64,000 bases of DNA from Clostridium sp. Marseille-Q2269 (GTDB lineage Bacteria > Bacillota > Clostridia > Clostridiales > Clostridiaceae). Positions 23,814 through 32,112 of the stretch are shown piece by piece. A program made the translations under genes and the position numbers. Below the pieces are notes generated by a model. That model was not told the origin of the DNA and ran no database searches. It saw nothing but the letters and a program-made list of their open reading frames with translations. Location: contig NZ_CALSFS010000013.1 of the NCBI RefSeq assembly GCF_943736985.1, forward strand, positions 1-64,000. Reading direction: 5' to 3'. Numbering within the stretch: position 1 is the first letter of the stretch; every line of letters starts with the position of its first letter.

Positions 23814-26329
23814 TTAAATTATTTGAACCTACTGCCACAGACTTTACAACTAATGGAGTAACTATATTAACTAATGCTATAGATGCAGAAATTTTAGAAG
23901 AATTAAATGGAGCTTATACACTTACTTTTAAATATCCTATAGAGAAACCTAAGATAGTAAAAGGTATAATACAATCTAATGTTAATGTAATTACTAATAA
24001 GAGTACAATAGTAGGAACTAGGACAGATGTGAATCTGCATCCTAAAAGTTATTTTCTACAGAAAGATTATATAGTTTATGCCAATGGCCAAGCCTTTAGA
24101 ATATACAATGTTAAGAGGGATATGTCTACAATAGAAGTTAATTGTAGGCATATTTTTTACGACCTTTTAGATAATTTTTTAGAAGATGTAAGACCAACTA
24201 AATTAAACAGGCTAGACGCTTTAAAGTGGATTTTAGAAAGAACTCAATACCCTCACAAGTTTACTGCTACTGGTAATCTAGGTGGGACAAATACAAGAAA
24301 TTTTATAAGAAAAAATGTTGTAGAGTCCATAATGGGTGAAGAAAGTATTTTATCTACATGGGGGGGAGAAATAGTAAGAGATAATTTTTCTATAGGTATA
24401 TGGGATTCAAGAGGAAATGACAGAGGAGTTTTAATACAAGGCGGTAAAAATTTAGTAGGTATAGAGGAAGATTTAAATACAGATAACGTAATTACACGTG
24501 TTATGCCTACAGGGCTTGATGAGAATGATACTGTTATTATGCTCCCAGAAAAGTATATAGATAGCCCATATATAAATGCTTATCCCCATCCAAAAGTTAG
24601 ACATATACATTATGGAGATATAAAAGTAAATAAGGAAACTGGAATAACTAAAGATGATGTAATAAGATTATTAAGATTAAGAGTTAAGGAACTTTATGAA
24701 GTAGAAAAAGTAGATATTCCAGAAGTTAATTACAAAGTGGATTTTATAGAACTTAGCAAAACAGAAGAATACAAGAATTATATATCTTTGGAGAAAGTAG
24801 AAGTTGGGGACACTGTAACAGTAAGATACAATAAATTAAACTTAGATATAAAAGCTAAAGTAATAAAAACAACTAAAAGACAGTTAGGAAATACGTGGAT
24901 TAACGATACTGTAGAGCTAGGTAATTTTAAAAAAGATATAAGTAATTCTCTAAATAAAATAGATTCTATAACAACACCAGATGGGAAAGTTAAAGGTGAA
25001 GTAATATGGGGGTCGATAGATGCTGCAAAGGCAACTTTAAAAGCTATGGCAGATAGTGCAGAAACGCAAGTGGAAAGAGCAGCTTTTTTCGAGGATAGGG
25101 ATACAAATTCTCCTACCTATGGAGCAATGTGTCTTGGTACTAGGGGGTTCCAGATAGCTAAAGAAATGTCTAACGGAGAGTGGCAGTGGTCTACCTTTGG
25201 AACTGGCCAAGGATTTACAGCGGACTTAATAAGTGCTGGTGTATTAAAATCTTTAGATGGTACTTTAAAAATAGACTTGGGCGGTGGAGCCTTTAGAACA
25301 TATAACAATACAGGATTTCCAGCAATAGATATGGAAAATATGAATCTTAGTTTTTATGATTGGAAGAAAGCCAATAGTAAGGTTGGCATGTTTTATACAT
25401 CTTACCAATTAGATGAGCCTCAACAAATGGGCTTGTCATTTGCTCATTTTCAAGATTATATTATGAATTTAACTTATTATAATCCAAGTGAGGATAATTA
25501 CCTTGCTTATATTACATTTGATAAATATTTTAAGAGAGATACAACTCGACAACCGATAACAATATCTGAAAATATGGATGTAAGACGAAATATGTACTGG
25601 TATTGGGCGGCTAATAATGCAGTTATGGCAAGTTTACAATTATGGTCTACGGGTTTGAATATCGGATATATGGGAGATAATTCGAGACTTAATTTTGGTA
25701 GGCAATGGACAGATAGTATGGATATAATGTTTAGTGCTTTAAATCATAGGACATCTTCAAATCATGTAGGTTTTGCAAGTTGGGAAAATGCTCATTTCGA
25801 TAAAGAAGTAAGGGTATCTGGTGCTTTAAAAGTAGATGGTAGTAAGAACTCACTTCAAAAAACCCAACATTATGGGGACAGGTTAATAAATGCCTATGAA
25901 ACAATGGGTTATTATTTCGGTGACTTAGGTAGTGGAATAGTTGGAGAAGATGGAATTGCTATTGTAGCTATAGAAGATATGGTAACTGAGGTTATGAATA
26001 CTGATATACCTTACCACGTGACTTATACCGAAATAGTTCCGTATGAATTAACAGATAAAGAAGTGAAAAAGCGTTCTCCATTTAGGTTGGTTGAAATGAA
26101 GCCAACTTATTTTATATTTAGGGGAGAACCTAACACACATTTTACATGGGAACTTAAAGCTAAAAGAAAAGGCTATGAGCAGGTAAGGGCTGAAAATAAT
26201 GCCAATGATACTAGACTTAATAATATAGATGATCATATTGAATTTGAATCAACTGAAGAAAATGACAATTTAGAAAATGTTTTATTAGAAGAAGATACTT
26301 TAATTGATAATTTATTAGGGGGTTTTTAA
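23810..26329 (+). CDS. Tail-associated lysin/endopeptidase-type protein (Tal)
   Basis: An 839-aa protein. The N-terminal ~370 residues fit the prophage endopeptidase tail family (PF06605; ILEELNGAYTLTFKYP, RHIFYDLLDNFL, KLNRLDALKWIL). The C-terminal half holds beta-rich fibre-like sequence and no clear catalytic peptidase motif, so it may be structural. It overlaps its neighbour by 4 bp. Confidence 0.82.
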   Translation: MIKLFEPTATDFTTNGVTILTNAIDAEILEELNGAYTLTFKYPIEKPKIVKGIIQSNVNVITNKSTIVGTRTDVNLHPKSYFLQKDYIVYANGQAFRIYNVKRDMSTIEVNCRHIFYDLLDNFLEDVRPTKLNRLDALKWILERTQYPHKFTATGNLGGTNTRNFIRKNVVESIMGEESILSTWGGEIVRDNFSIGIWDSRGNDRGVLIQGGKNLVGIEEDLNTDNVITRVMPTGLDENDTVIMLPEKYIDSPYINAYPHPKVRHIHYGDIKVNKETGITKDDVIRLLRLRVKELYEVEKVDIPEVNYKVDFIELSKTEEYKNYISLEKVEVGDTVTVRYNKLNLDIKAKVIKTTKRQLGNTWINDTVELGNFKKDISNSLNKIDSITTPDGKVKGEVIWGSIDAAKATLKAMADSAETQVERAAFFEDRDTNSPTYGAMCLGTRGFQIAKEMSNGEWQWSTFGTGQGFTADLISAGVLKSLDGTLKIDLGGGAFRTYNNTGFPAIDMENMNLSFYDWKKANSKVGMFYTSYQLDEPQQMGLSFAHFQDYIMNLTYYNPSEDNYLAYITFDKYFKRDTTRQPITISENMDVRRNMYWYWAANNAVMASLQLWSTGLNIGYMGDNSRLNFGRQWTDSMDIMFSALNHRTSSNHVGFASWENAHFDKEVRVSGALKVDGSKNSLQKTQHYGDRLINAYETMGYYFGDLGSGIVGEDGIAIVAIEDMVTEVMNTDIPYHVTYTEIVPYELTDKEVKKRSPFRLVEMKPTYFIFRGEPNTHFTWELKAKRKGYEQVRAENNANDTRLNNIDDHIEFESTEENDNLENVLLEEDTLIDNLLGGF

Positions 26330-26530
26330 ATGAAAGTATTAACAGGAATAGCAATAGTAAATAGAAGTGAAGGTAAGAGAATAGCCTACACATGTTCAAA
26401 TGTAAATGAGATCACTGGAGAGATAATCGAAGACAACATAAAAAAATCATTCATAGCACTAAATACTGATTTATTGGAACATGTAAAAGCGTTAGAAGAT
26501 TATGTAAAAGAAAATAAAATTGAGGTCTAA
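26330..26530 (+). CDS. Small tail-region protein
   Basis: A 66-aa protein beginning directly after the Tal stop, with RBS AGGGGG inside Tal. Short beta-rich N-terminus and helical C-terminus. Not recognised; common in this slot in clostridial phages. Confidence 0.6.
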   Translation: MKVLTGIAIVNRSEGKRIAYTCSNVNEITGEIIEDNIKKSFIALNTDLLEHVKALEDYVKENKIEV

Positions 26531-26532
26531 TT

Positions 26533-28098
26533 ATGAGCATTTTTATAGGAGGAGATACAACAGAAATACCTTATAATTTTTCTACGAAAGTAGCTGGTAG
26601 TATGACAGAATGTCCTATGAAGTGCTACTATGCTGATAGTCCAGAATTATTATTTCCAAATGATACTAAGTGGATTGAATTTACCCAAGAAGAATATGAT
26701 AAATTAAAAAAATTAGATAATATTGTATCTCCTAATGGAGGATATGGAGTTGGAGAAAAAGGACAATTTCTTATAGAATTAGACCTTAATGGATTGTGTA
26801 ATAGTTTATATGGTGGATCTAATACTGTTTTAAAAAATTCCATTAAAGAAATAAAGGCTTATACATGGGCTATGGGTTCTGGAGATAATGGCGGTAATAT
26901 TGGTTATAAAGGTGTAAGTAGAATGTGGGTACCAACTGGAGGGTATTGGACTTTAGATTCATGGTTGGACAAAGGCACAGCTTTTAATTATTCAGATAAG
27001 ATAGAAAATATGTATTCACATTCTTCAGAGGTGACCAATCTAATTACAAATAAGAATAAAATATATATATTAATATCTTCTGGTTATCCAGCCAGTGGAA
27101 CTATTCCAAGTAAAGTATTCTTAGATTATATAAATATAAAATTAGAACTAGTAAGACAACGAGATAAAATAGATCCAATTGATATAGAACTAGGAGAAGA
27201 ATGGAGTGTTTTACTTAAGGGTGTAGCAATTAATCCCCAATCCCTTGAAGCTAATCAAAGCATTATTAATATTGCAAATTCATATGGGAGATTTTCATTT
27301 TATAGACAAGGCACCAACAAATTACTTAGATTATGGGAAAGTTATAGTTTATTGACTGAAGAAACAATAACAACAGAAGCTAATAAATTTCAAGTATGTA
27401 ATATACTTATAATCAAAAAGGACAATATGATAACTGGTTATATAGCTAAAAATAAAGATAATAATATTTATAAAGCTTCCATAAGAACTTCATTAACAAA
27501 AGGACTTTATAAATTATATCTTGGTAGAGCTTCAATGGACTTAGAATACTCAGATTCATTTATAGAAGATATTCAAGTTTTAAATAACAAAACTTTTAAG
27601 GATAAGGAAGCAGAAATAATTTTAAAAGGTAGAAATGAGATAGATCAAAACAATAATTATTATAATAAATTAGCAGAGAAATATAAAAATCCTAATATAT
27701 GTCCAACATTAGATAACTTTTATATTAACTTACAGTATAGCTCACCAGCTGTAGAATTAAAAGATGGGAAATTATTTATAGAGAATACTAAATCCCGAAA
27801 CGATAGTAATGAACAATATGTATTTTCTAAAAAATTTCAATTGTTGCCTAATAATAGGTATGAATTACAAGTGAATTGTGAATCTATAGGAAATTGTGAG
27901 GTGTTTATATTAAACAGTAAAACCCAATTTGGGCTAAGTGTTTTGAATGGTAAAAAATTAACTACTGGAATAAATAAGTTTGTATTTACAACTACAGAAA
28001 CAAACTGTCCATTAGATTCTCAACACATTCGATTGGATGTAAATACATGGGATTCTAAACTAGTTGTGAATAAAATAGAATTAAGAAGATTAGATTAG
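26533..28098 (+). CDS. Tail fibre / receptor-binding-like protein
   Basis: A 521-aa protein. The N-terminal ~200 residues look like a structural adaptor. A central LamG-like (concanavalin) domain at about 220-360 (WSVLLKGVAINPQ, GLYKLYLGRASMDLEYSDSF) and a C-terminal beta-sandwich, possibly carbohydrate-binding, follow. Position between Tal and lysis genes suggests host recognition. Confidence 0.65.
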   Translation: MSIFIGGDTTEIPYNFSTKVAGSMTECPMKCYYADSPELLFPNDTKWIEFTQEEYDKLKKLDNIVSPNGGYGVGEKGQFLIELDLNGLCNSLYGGSNTVLKNSIKEIKAYTWAMGSGDNGGNIGYKGVSRMWVPTGGYWTLDSWLDKGTAFNYSDKIENMYSHSSEVTNLITNKNKIYILISSGYPASGTIPSKVFLDYINIKLELVRQRDKIDPIDIELGEEWSVLLKGVAINPQSLEANQSIINIANSYGRFSFYRQGTNKLLRLWESYSLLTEETITTEANKFQVCNILIIKKDNMITGYIAKNKDNNIYKASIRTSLTKGLYKLYLGRASMDLEYSDSFIEDIQVLNNKTFKDKEAEIILKGRNEIDQNNNYYNKLAEKYKNPNICPTLDNFYINLQYSSPAVELKDGKLFIENTKSRNDSNEQYVFSKKFQLLPNNRYELQVNCESIGNCEVFILNSKTQFGLSVLNGKKLTTGINKFVFTTTETNCPLDSQHIRLDVNTWDSKLVVNKIELRRLD

Positions 28099-28117
28099 AA
28101 ATAGAGAGGATGATAAT

Positions 28118-28414
28118 ATGTTTTATAATGTAGAAAAGAAAGTAAGCTCCATATACAATACAAGTGATTTACAAGTAGTAGGATATGTAGATGTATTTAT
28201 AGATGAAGATAAAACTCAAAAGCTAACAACCATAAGCTTTAATGAATTAGGAATTTATTTAGCTTTTAAAGATTGCCCTAAGGATAAAGAAGAATTTAAT
28301 AATTTTATAGATTCTAAAGCTTTAGAGGAAATAAATAAAGAAGAAATACAGAGCAAGTTACAAGAAGTTAAAGTTGCCTATGATATGGGATTAATAGAAC
28401 TAAATAATTTATAA
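28118..28414 (+). CDS. Hypothetical protein downstream of the fibre gene
   Basis: A 98-aa protein with RBS AGAGAGGATG. Mixed beta/helical, C-terminal helix rich in Glu/Lys. Perhaps a fibre chaperone. A terminator follows at once. Confidence 0.5.
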   Translation: MFYNVEKKVSSIYNTSDLQVVGYVDVFIDEDKTQKLTTISFNELGIYLAFKDCPKDKEEFNNFIDSKALEEINKEEIQSKLQEVKVAYDMGLIELNNL

Positions 28415-28423
28415 ATGGGAATT

Positions 28424-28450
28424 AGAGACCAGATAGGTCTTTTTTATTTT
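28424..28450 (+). terminator. Terminator of the tail operon
   Basis: AGACC and GGTCT around AGATA, followed by six T residues. Confidence 0.65.
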
Positions 28451-28472
28451 ATTTAAAACAGGAGTGAAGTTT

Positions 28473-28613
28473 ATGAGATATGAAATAACAAATATTAATA
28501 ATGAAAATTTAACTTTAGATAGTAGAGAAGTAGCTTATAAAATGATAGGAACTAAAGGCGCTCAATTTACAGTAACATATATAAATAAGATAGAAAAGAT
28601 GATAATATGTTAA
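28473..28613 (+). CDS. Small hypothetical protein
   Basis: A 46-aa ORF (starts MRYEITNINNENLTLDSREV) with RBS CAGGAGTG. It lies alone between two terminators. Unrecognised. Confidence 0.45.
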   Translation: MRYEITNINNENLTLDSREVAYKMIGTKGAQFTVTYINKIEKMIIC

Positions 28614-28645
28614 ATATAATTTTAAGCTTTAAAAAATGAAAAGAG

Positions 28646-28673
28646 AGGAGCATCTATTAAGATACTCCTTTTA
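28646..28673. terminator. Hairpin facing the toxin gene
   Basis: AGGAGCATCT and AGATACTCCT pair with one mismatch and run into TTTT. It lies 47 bp past the leftward toxin stop and may serve both strands. Confidence 0.6.
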
Positions 28674-28719
28674 CTTAAGAGTGACACATTAAATATTTTG
28701 TATATTAAATTTTAGTTTA

Positions 28720-29358
28720 TTATTTTAATGCTTCAGCTACTTGCATAGCTTGAACAGTAACATCATAATTGTGTTCATCTTTAACGGTTATAAATAAAAC
28801 TTTCTCTTTTTCTATATCTACTGTAATGGTAAGTGCTATAGGTAATGCTAGCATTACACTACCTGTGCTTTCATTCTGAACTGCAAATAATATATTATAT
28901 TGATAAGTTGTTTTATGAGCCTCAGTACTTTGCCAGAATATCCAAGCATCTCCATCTTGTTGTTGTAAATCAGTAAAAGCTTCTTTTATAGCTTTTTCAT
29001 AAGCTTCTGTTTCAGCTGCAGTTAAACTAACAGATAAGAGTTCTTGTAATAATTCTACAACTTTATCTATCATTGCTTTGACTACAGCTGTGCTTTGTGA
29101 AATTGTTTGATTCACTGTACCTACTATAGCCATTTCAGGGTGATTATTAACTATATCAATAGCCTTTTGAAAGTTAAAATTTAAAACTTTTTTATCATTA
29201 ATAGTAACATATTCTACAGCACCTTGAAAAGCTCTAGCCATTTGTAACGCTTGACCAACATATTGTACGCCTACACTAAATATTTGCTTAAATTTAATTG
29301 TCTCACTTTCTTCGTCTCTTGATAATAAAATAACTTTGTCAAATCCTTTGGTATTCAT
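28720..29358 (-). CDS. Cyt delta-endotoxin-like cytolysin
   Basis: A 212-aa leftward gene. Its motifs match the Cyt (Bac_thur_toxin, PF01338) fold from memory of Cyt1A: ALQMARAFQGAVE (37-49, as in IMLANAFQNAL), VNQTISQS, DAWIFW (137-142, as in EAWIFW), YQYNILFAVQN (152-162, as in YTYNVLFAIQN), TGSVM and KVLFITVKD (186-194). Cyt proteins insert into lipid membranes and lyse cells. It is shorter than the ~250-aa protoxins and seems to lack most of the N-terminal propeptide; there is no signal peptide, so release would need cell lysis. It sits between tail and lysis modules on the opposite strand, RBS TGGAGG. Likely a lysogenic-conversion gene. Activity is not shown. Confidence 0.85.
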   Translation of the reverse strand: MNTKGFDKVILLSRDEESETIKFKQIFSVGVQYVGQALQMARAFQGAVEYVTINDKKVLNFNFQKAIDIVNNHPEMAIVGTVNQTISQSTAVVKAMIDKVVELLQELLSVSLTAAETEAYEKAIKEAFTDLQQQDGDAWIFWQSTEAHKTTYQYNILFAVQNESTGSVMLALPIALTITVDIEKEKVLFITVKDEHNYDVTVQAMQVAEALK

Positions 29359-29371
29359 AAAAAACCTCCAT

Positions 29372-29430
29372 ATTATAAATTTGAATTATTAATTTATAAT
29401 ATTCAACGATATTTAATAACTTTATTAAAT
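29372..29430. repeat. Two palindromes upstream of the toxin gene
   Basis: ATTATAAATT/AATTTATAAT (29372-29400, 9-bp centre) lies next to the toxin ribosome binding site. ATTTAATAA/TTATTAAAT (29411-29430, 2-bp centre) lies just beyond. They could be operators or a 5' leader stem. AT-rich palindromes also arise by chance. Confidence 0.4.
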
Positions 29431-29472
29431 AATTATTGATTTACTATAAATTTAATTTGTCACTTTAATAAT

Positions 29473-29497
29473 ATTCTATAGAAATTCAATTATTACT
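29473..29497 (-). promoter_or_regulatory. Sigma-H-like promoter candidate for the toxin gene
   Basis: On the minus strand AGTAAT (29497-29492) and TAGAAT (29478-29473) have the same 19-nt start-to-start spacing as the array promoters at 33.8-34.2 kb. The -35 differs from AGGA at one key base, so this is tentative. The remaining gap 29359-29850 otherwise holds only decayed ORFs and a terminator. Confidence 0.35.
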
Positions 29498-29570
29498 AAA
29501 ATATAAATGTTTTTAAAGAGATGATGTCTCGATAATTTAAGTATTATTCTCACAACATTTTTGAACATAG

Positions 29571-29699
29571 ACTATTGATAATATTGATTTAATAGTACAA
29601 TATAGAAATGAAATTAAACAAAAATCAAAATTAGGACAGTATATATTAAGAGATGAAGGGCTAGATGATATATTATACAGTGAAAAAATAAAAGTGTAA
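29571..29699 (+). pseudogene. Decayed ORF without start codon
   Basis: An open frame of 42 codons ends TLGQ-like as KLGQYILRDEGLDDILYSEK, with good coding character but no ATG/GTG/TTG start before an upstream stop. It may be the remnant of a small phage gene cut by acquisition of the toxin gene. Confidence 0.4.
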
Positions 29700-29723
29700 A
29701 AAATTTAGAGGAGGATAAATAAT

Positions 29724-29780
29724 ATAAAAGCTAAATGTATAGAAGAACTCGAATTTATAAAAGAGGACACAATAAAATAA
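29724..29780 (+). pseudogene. Small ORF with ribosome binding site but ATA start
   Basis: AGAGGAGGAT is followed eight bases later by ATA AAA GCT, an 18-codon frame (IKAKCIEELEFIKEDTIK). The start codon seems lost, or ATA is used weakly. Confidence 0.3.
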
Positions 29781-29797
29781 ATTCCAAAGGTAAAGTA

Positions 29798-29820
29798 GAC
29801 ACCAAATAGGTGTTTTTATT
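29798..29820 (+). terminator. Terminator before the lysis genes
   Basis: ACACC and GGTGT around AAATA, then TTTTTATTTT. Confidence 0.65.
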
Positions 29821-29850
29821 TTGCATATTTTTAATTAAGAGAGGTGACAT

Positions 29851-30129
29851 ATGAATATTGAAATATCAATATTATACACTATTTTAGGTGCTGCATTAAG
29901 CTATTTAGGGTATAAAAGACTTAAAGAAAAAGATAATAAGGAAGAAGGAAAAAATGAAGGTATAACTGCTTTAAAGTTAGATTATATTTCAAAAGGTGTA
30001 GATGATATAAGATTAGATTTAAAAGCAGCAGATAGAAAAATAGAAGATGTAAATACTAGATTAATTAAAGTAGAAGAAAGCACTAAGAGTGCTCATCATA
30101 GAATAGATGGATTAGAAAAGGAGGATTAA
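29851..30129 (+). CDS. XhlA-like holin-associated membrane protein
   Basis: A 92-aa protein with one N-terminal membrane segment (about 4-22) and a long charged coiled coil (about 45-90, VDDIRLDLKAADRKIEDVNT). This layout is that of XhlA/haemolysin-type lysis accessory proteins. RBS AGAGAGGTGA. It lies 3 bp before the holin. Confidence 0.7.
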   Translation: MNIEISILYTILGAALSYLGYKRLKEKDNKEEGKNEGITALKLDYISKGVDDIRLDLKAADRKIEDVNTRLIKVEESTKSAHHRIDGLEKED

Positions 30130-30132
30130 ACT

Positions 30133-30327
30133 ATGGAATTTATAAAACAATTTCTACAAATAAAAAAGATAATAGCATTATTAACAACTATAGTATTTTG
30201 TACTTTAGCACTAAAAACTAATATATCTAGTACAGAGTTTCTTTCTGTATTTACATTAATAATAGGATTCTATTTTGGTCAGTCTAGTGCTAGACAAGCA
30301 GTGAAAGAAAGTAAAGAGCAGGAATAA
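30133..30327 (+). CDS. Holin
   Basis: A 64-aa protein with two hydrophobic segments (about 13-28 and 35-50) and a charged C-terminus, typical of small phage holins. RBS AAGGAGG overlaps the preceding stop. It precedes the amidase. Confidence 0.8.
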   Translation: MEFIKQFLQIKKIIALLTTIVFCTLALKTNISSTEFLSVFTLIIGFYFGQSSARQAVKESKEQE

Positions 30328-30376
30328 ACCTGTTCTTTGTTTAATTAAATATAAAAAAAATATGGGAGGTATTTAT

Positions 30377-31288
30377 ATGAAAATAGGATTAAGAGGTGGA
30401 CATTCCCCAAATTGTAAAGGTGCAAGTGGATATTTAGATGAACAAAGTTGTGTAAGAGAGTTATATTATAAGATTAAGCCATTATTAGAAGCACAAGGTC
30501 ATATAGTAATTGACTGCAATAGTAATGCTAGTAGTGTAAATGAAGAGTTAAACCAAGGTACAAATAAATGCAATGCTAATAACTGTGATTTATATATTCC
30601 ATTACATATGAATGCATCTAATGGACAAGGTAATGGTGTAGAGTGTTGGACTTACAGTTCAAGTAGTAGCACAGCTAATGCAATAGGAAATAGAATATGT
30701 TGTAATTTAGCAAGTGTAGGTTTACAGAATAGAGGTGTAAAACATAGTACAGGATTACATGATACCAGAGCAGTTAAAGGACAAACTTGTTTGGTGGAAA
30801 TTTTATTTTGTGATAATAAGCACGATACTGACATATGGAGAAATGTAGGAATTAATAAAATAGCTAATCATATAGCTAGTGCTATATGTAATAAAACTAT
30901 AAGTTCTAGTTCTCATAGTATTAGTTCTTCAAAGCCTAATACTTCTTCTAGTTCCTCAACTATCTATGGTACACATAATTTAATAGGAGCATTACAAAAA
31001 GAAATAAATAACCAAGGTTTTGGAAATATTGCATTAGACAACATGGCGGGAGAGGTAACATTAAATAGCGCACCAATGTGTAAACAAGGTGCTAGAGGAA
31101 ATATAACTAGAATTATACAAAAAATGCTTATAAATATAGGTTATCCAGTTGGAAGCTATGGAGCAGATGGAGTATTTGGAGAAGGTACAGTAACAGCTAT
31201 AAAAGCACTACAAAAAGATTGCAATTTAAATCCAGATGGAATTGTAGGAAAAGAAACATGGAAAGCATTATTTAGGAATTTAAAATAG
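30377..31288 (+). CDS. Endolysin: N-acetylmuramoyl-L-alanine amidase
   Basis: A 303-aa protein; start ATG 30377 after GGGAGG. The N-terminal Amidase_3 domain (about 1-170) has GHSPNCKGA with the first zinc His, a Glu/His region (YIPLHMNAS) and the catalytic Glu in LVEILFCDN. A Ser-rich linker (about 178-200) joins a PG_binding_1 domain (about 225-303, ITRIIQKMLINIGYPVGSYG, VFGEGTVTAIKALQKD). It degrades peptidoglycan at lysis and would also release the toxin. Confidence 0.93.
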   Translation: MKIGLRGGHSPNCKGASGYLDEQSCVRELYYKIKPLLEAQGHIVIDCNSNASSVNEELNQGTNKCNANNCDLYIPLHMNASNGQGNGVECWTYSSSSSTANAIGNRICCNLASVGLQNRGVKHSTGLHDTRAVKGQTCLVEILFCDNKHDTDIWRNVGINKIANHIASAICNKTISSSSHSISSSKPNTSSSSSTIYGTHNLIGALQKEINNQGFGNIALDNMAGEVTLNSAPMCKQGARGNITRIIQKMLINIGYPVGSYGADGVFGEGTVTAIKALQKDCNLNPDGIVGKETWKALFRNLK

Positions 31289-31351
31289 ATTTAAAATCCG
31301 AGGACGTTTCAAACGACCACAAAAATTAATCATAAATTAAAAAATAAGTTT

Positions 31352-31388
31352 TAGGGGTACTTCTTTAATGGGAGTACCTCTTTTTTAT
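31352..31388 (+). terminator. Terminator of the lysis operon
   Basis: AGGGGTACT and AGTACCTCT pair with one G-T, followed by seven T residues. Confidence 0.8.
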
Positions 31389-31485
31389 TTGTTTAATATT
31401 ATGAATATTGGTTAAAACTTATAAATAGAATTTAATTAGAATAATAAATTTGATTTGTTAATCAATTAAGTTAAATTGTAGAATA

Positions 31486-31514
31486 TTGAAGTTTAAATGC
31501 TTTTATGGTATTAT
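31486..31514 (+). promoter_or_regulatory. Promoter of the Panacea two-gene unit
   Basis: -35 TTGAAG, 17-bp spacer, -10 TATTAT with preceding TGG. It would drive the pair in the lysogen, independently of phage genes. Confidence 0.6.
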
Positions 31515-31574
31515 ATAGAAAAATATATAGCTTGTACCAAAAACTTCAATCTTCTATATTGAGAGGTGTGAAGT

Positions 31575-32102
31575 ATGGGAAAAGTAATAAATTTTTTTAA
31601 TAGATGGGGGGATGATGGAATGAATTCAAGTAATAAAATTTATAATGTTATAGATGTGGCTAAATATGTAATAAATAAAAGTATTGAAATGGAGACCCCT
31701 ATAAGCAATCTTAAATTGCAAAAAATATTATATTTTATTCAGGGTGAGTTCCTTTCAGTATTAAAAAAACCAGCTTTCTTGCAAGAAATTCAAGCATGGA
31801 AACATGGACCTGTTGTGCCAGAAGTTTATTATGAATTTAATAAATATATAGCAGATGAGATTACTTCTAAATTTAATGATTTTAATGAAACAATTCTTGA
31901 GAAAAAAGACCGTAATATAATTGATAAAGTTATAAAAGATAATTTAAATAAAGATGCATGGAAACTAGTTCAAATTACACATAAGCAGTCCCCATGGATA
32001 GATAATTATAAACCAGGAGAAAATATCATTATACCAAATGGTGATATAAAAAAATATTTTTGTAATAAGCATAAAGATAAGGAAAGAAACAAGGAAATAT
32101 GA
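31575..32102 (+). CDS. Panacea-domain (DUF4065/SocA-like) antitoxin
   Basis: A 175-aa protein. The Panacea domain is clear: YNVIDVAKYVINKSIE, ISNLKLQKILYFIQGEFLSV, FLQEIQAWKHGPVVPEVYYE and a C-terminal KLVQITHKQSPW. Such domains neutralise many unrelated toxins. An alternative start at ATG 31620 (RBS GGGGGGATG) would remove 15 residues and gives a more typical N-terminus. It is followed after 10 bp by a membrane protein, its likely toxin partner. Confidence 0.82.
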   Translation: MGKVINFFNRWGDDGMNSSNKIYNVIDVAKYVINKSIEMETPISNLKLQKILYFIQGEFLSVLKKPAFLQEIQAWKHGPVVPEVYYEFNKYIADEITSKFNDFNETILEKKDRNIIDKVIKDNLNKDAWKLVQITHKQSPWIDNYKPGENIIIPNGDIKKYFCNKHKDKERNKEI

Positions 32103-32112
32103 AGGATGTAGA

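Noticed and set aside
28720-29358. Phage tail or bacteriocin-like component
   Set aside because: The opposite strand, own terminator and ordered Cyt motifs do not fit a tail gene; no bacteriocin leader or immunity gene is adjacent.
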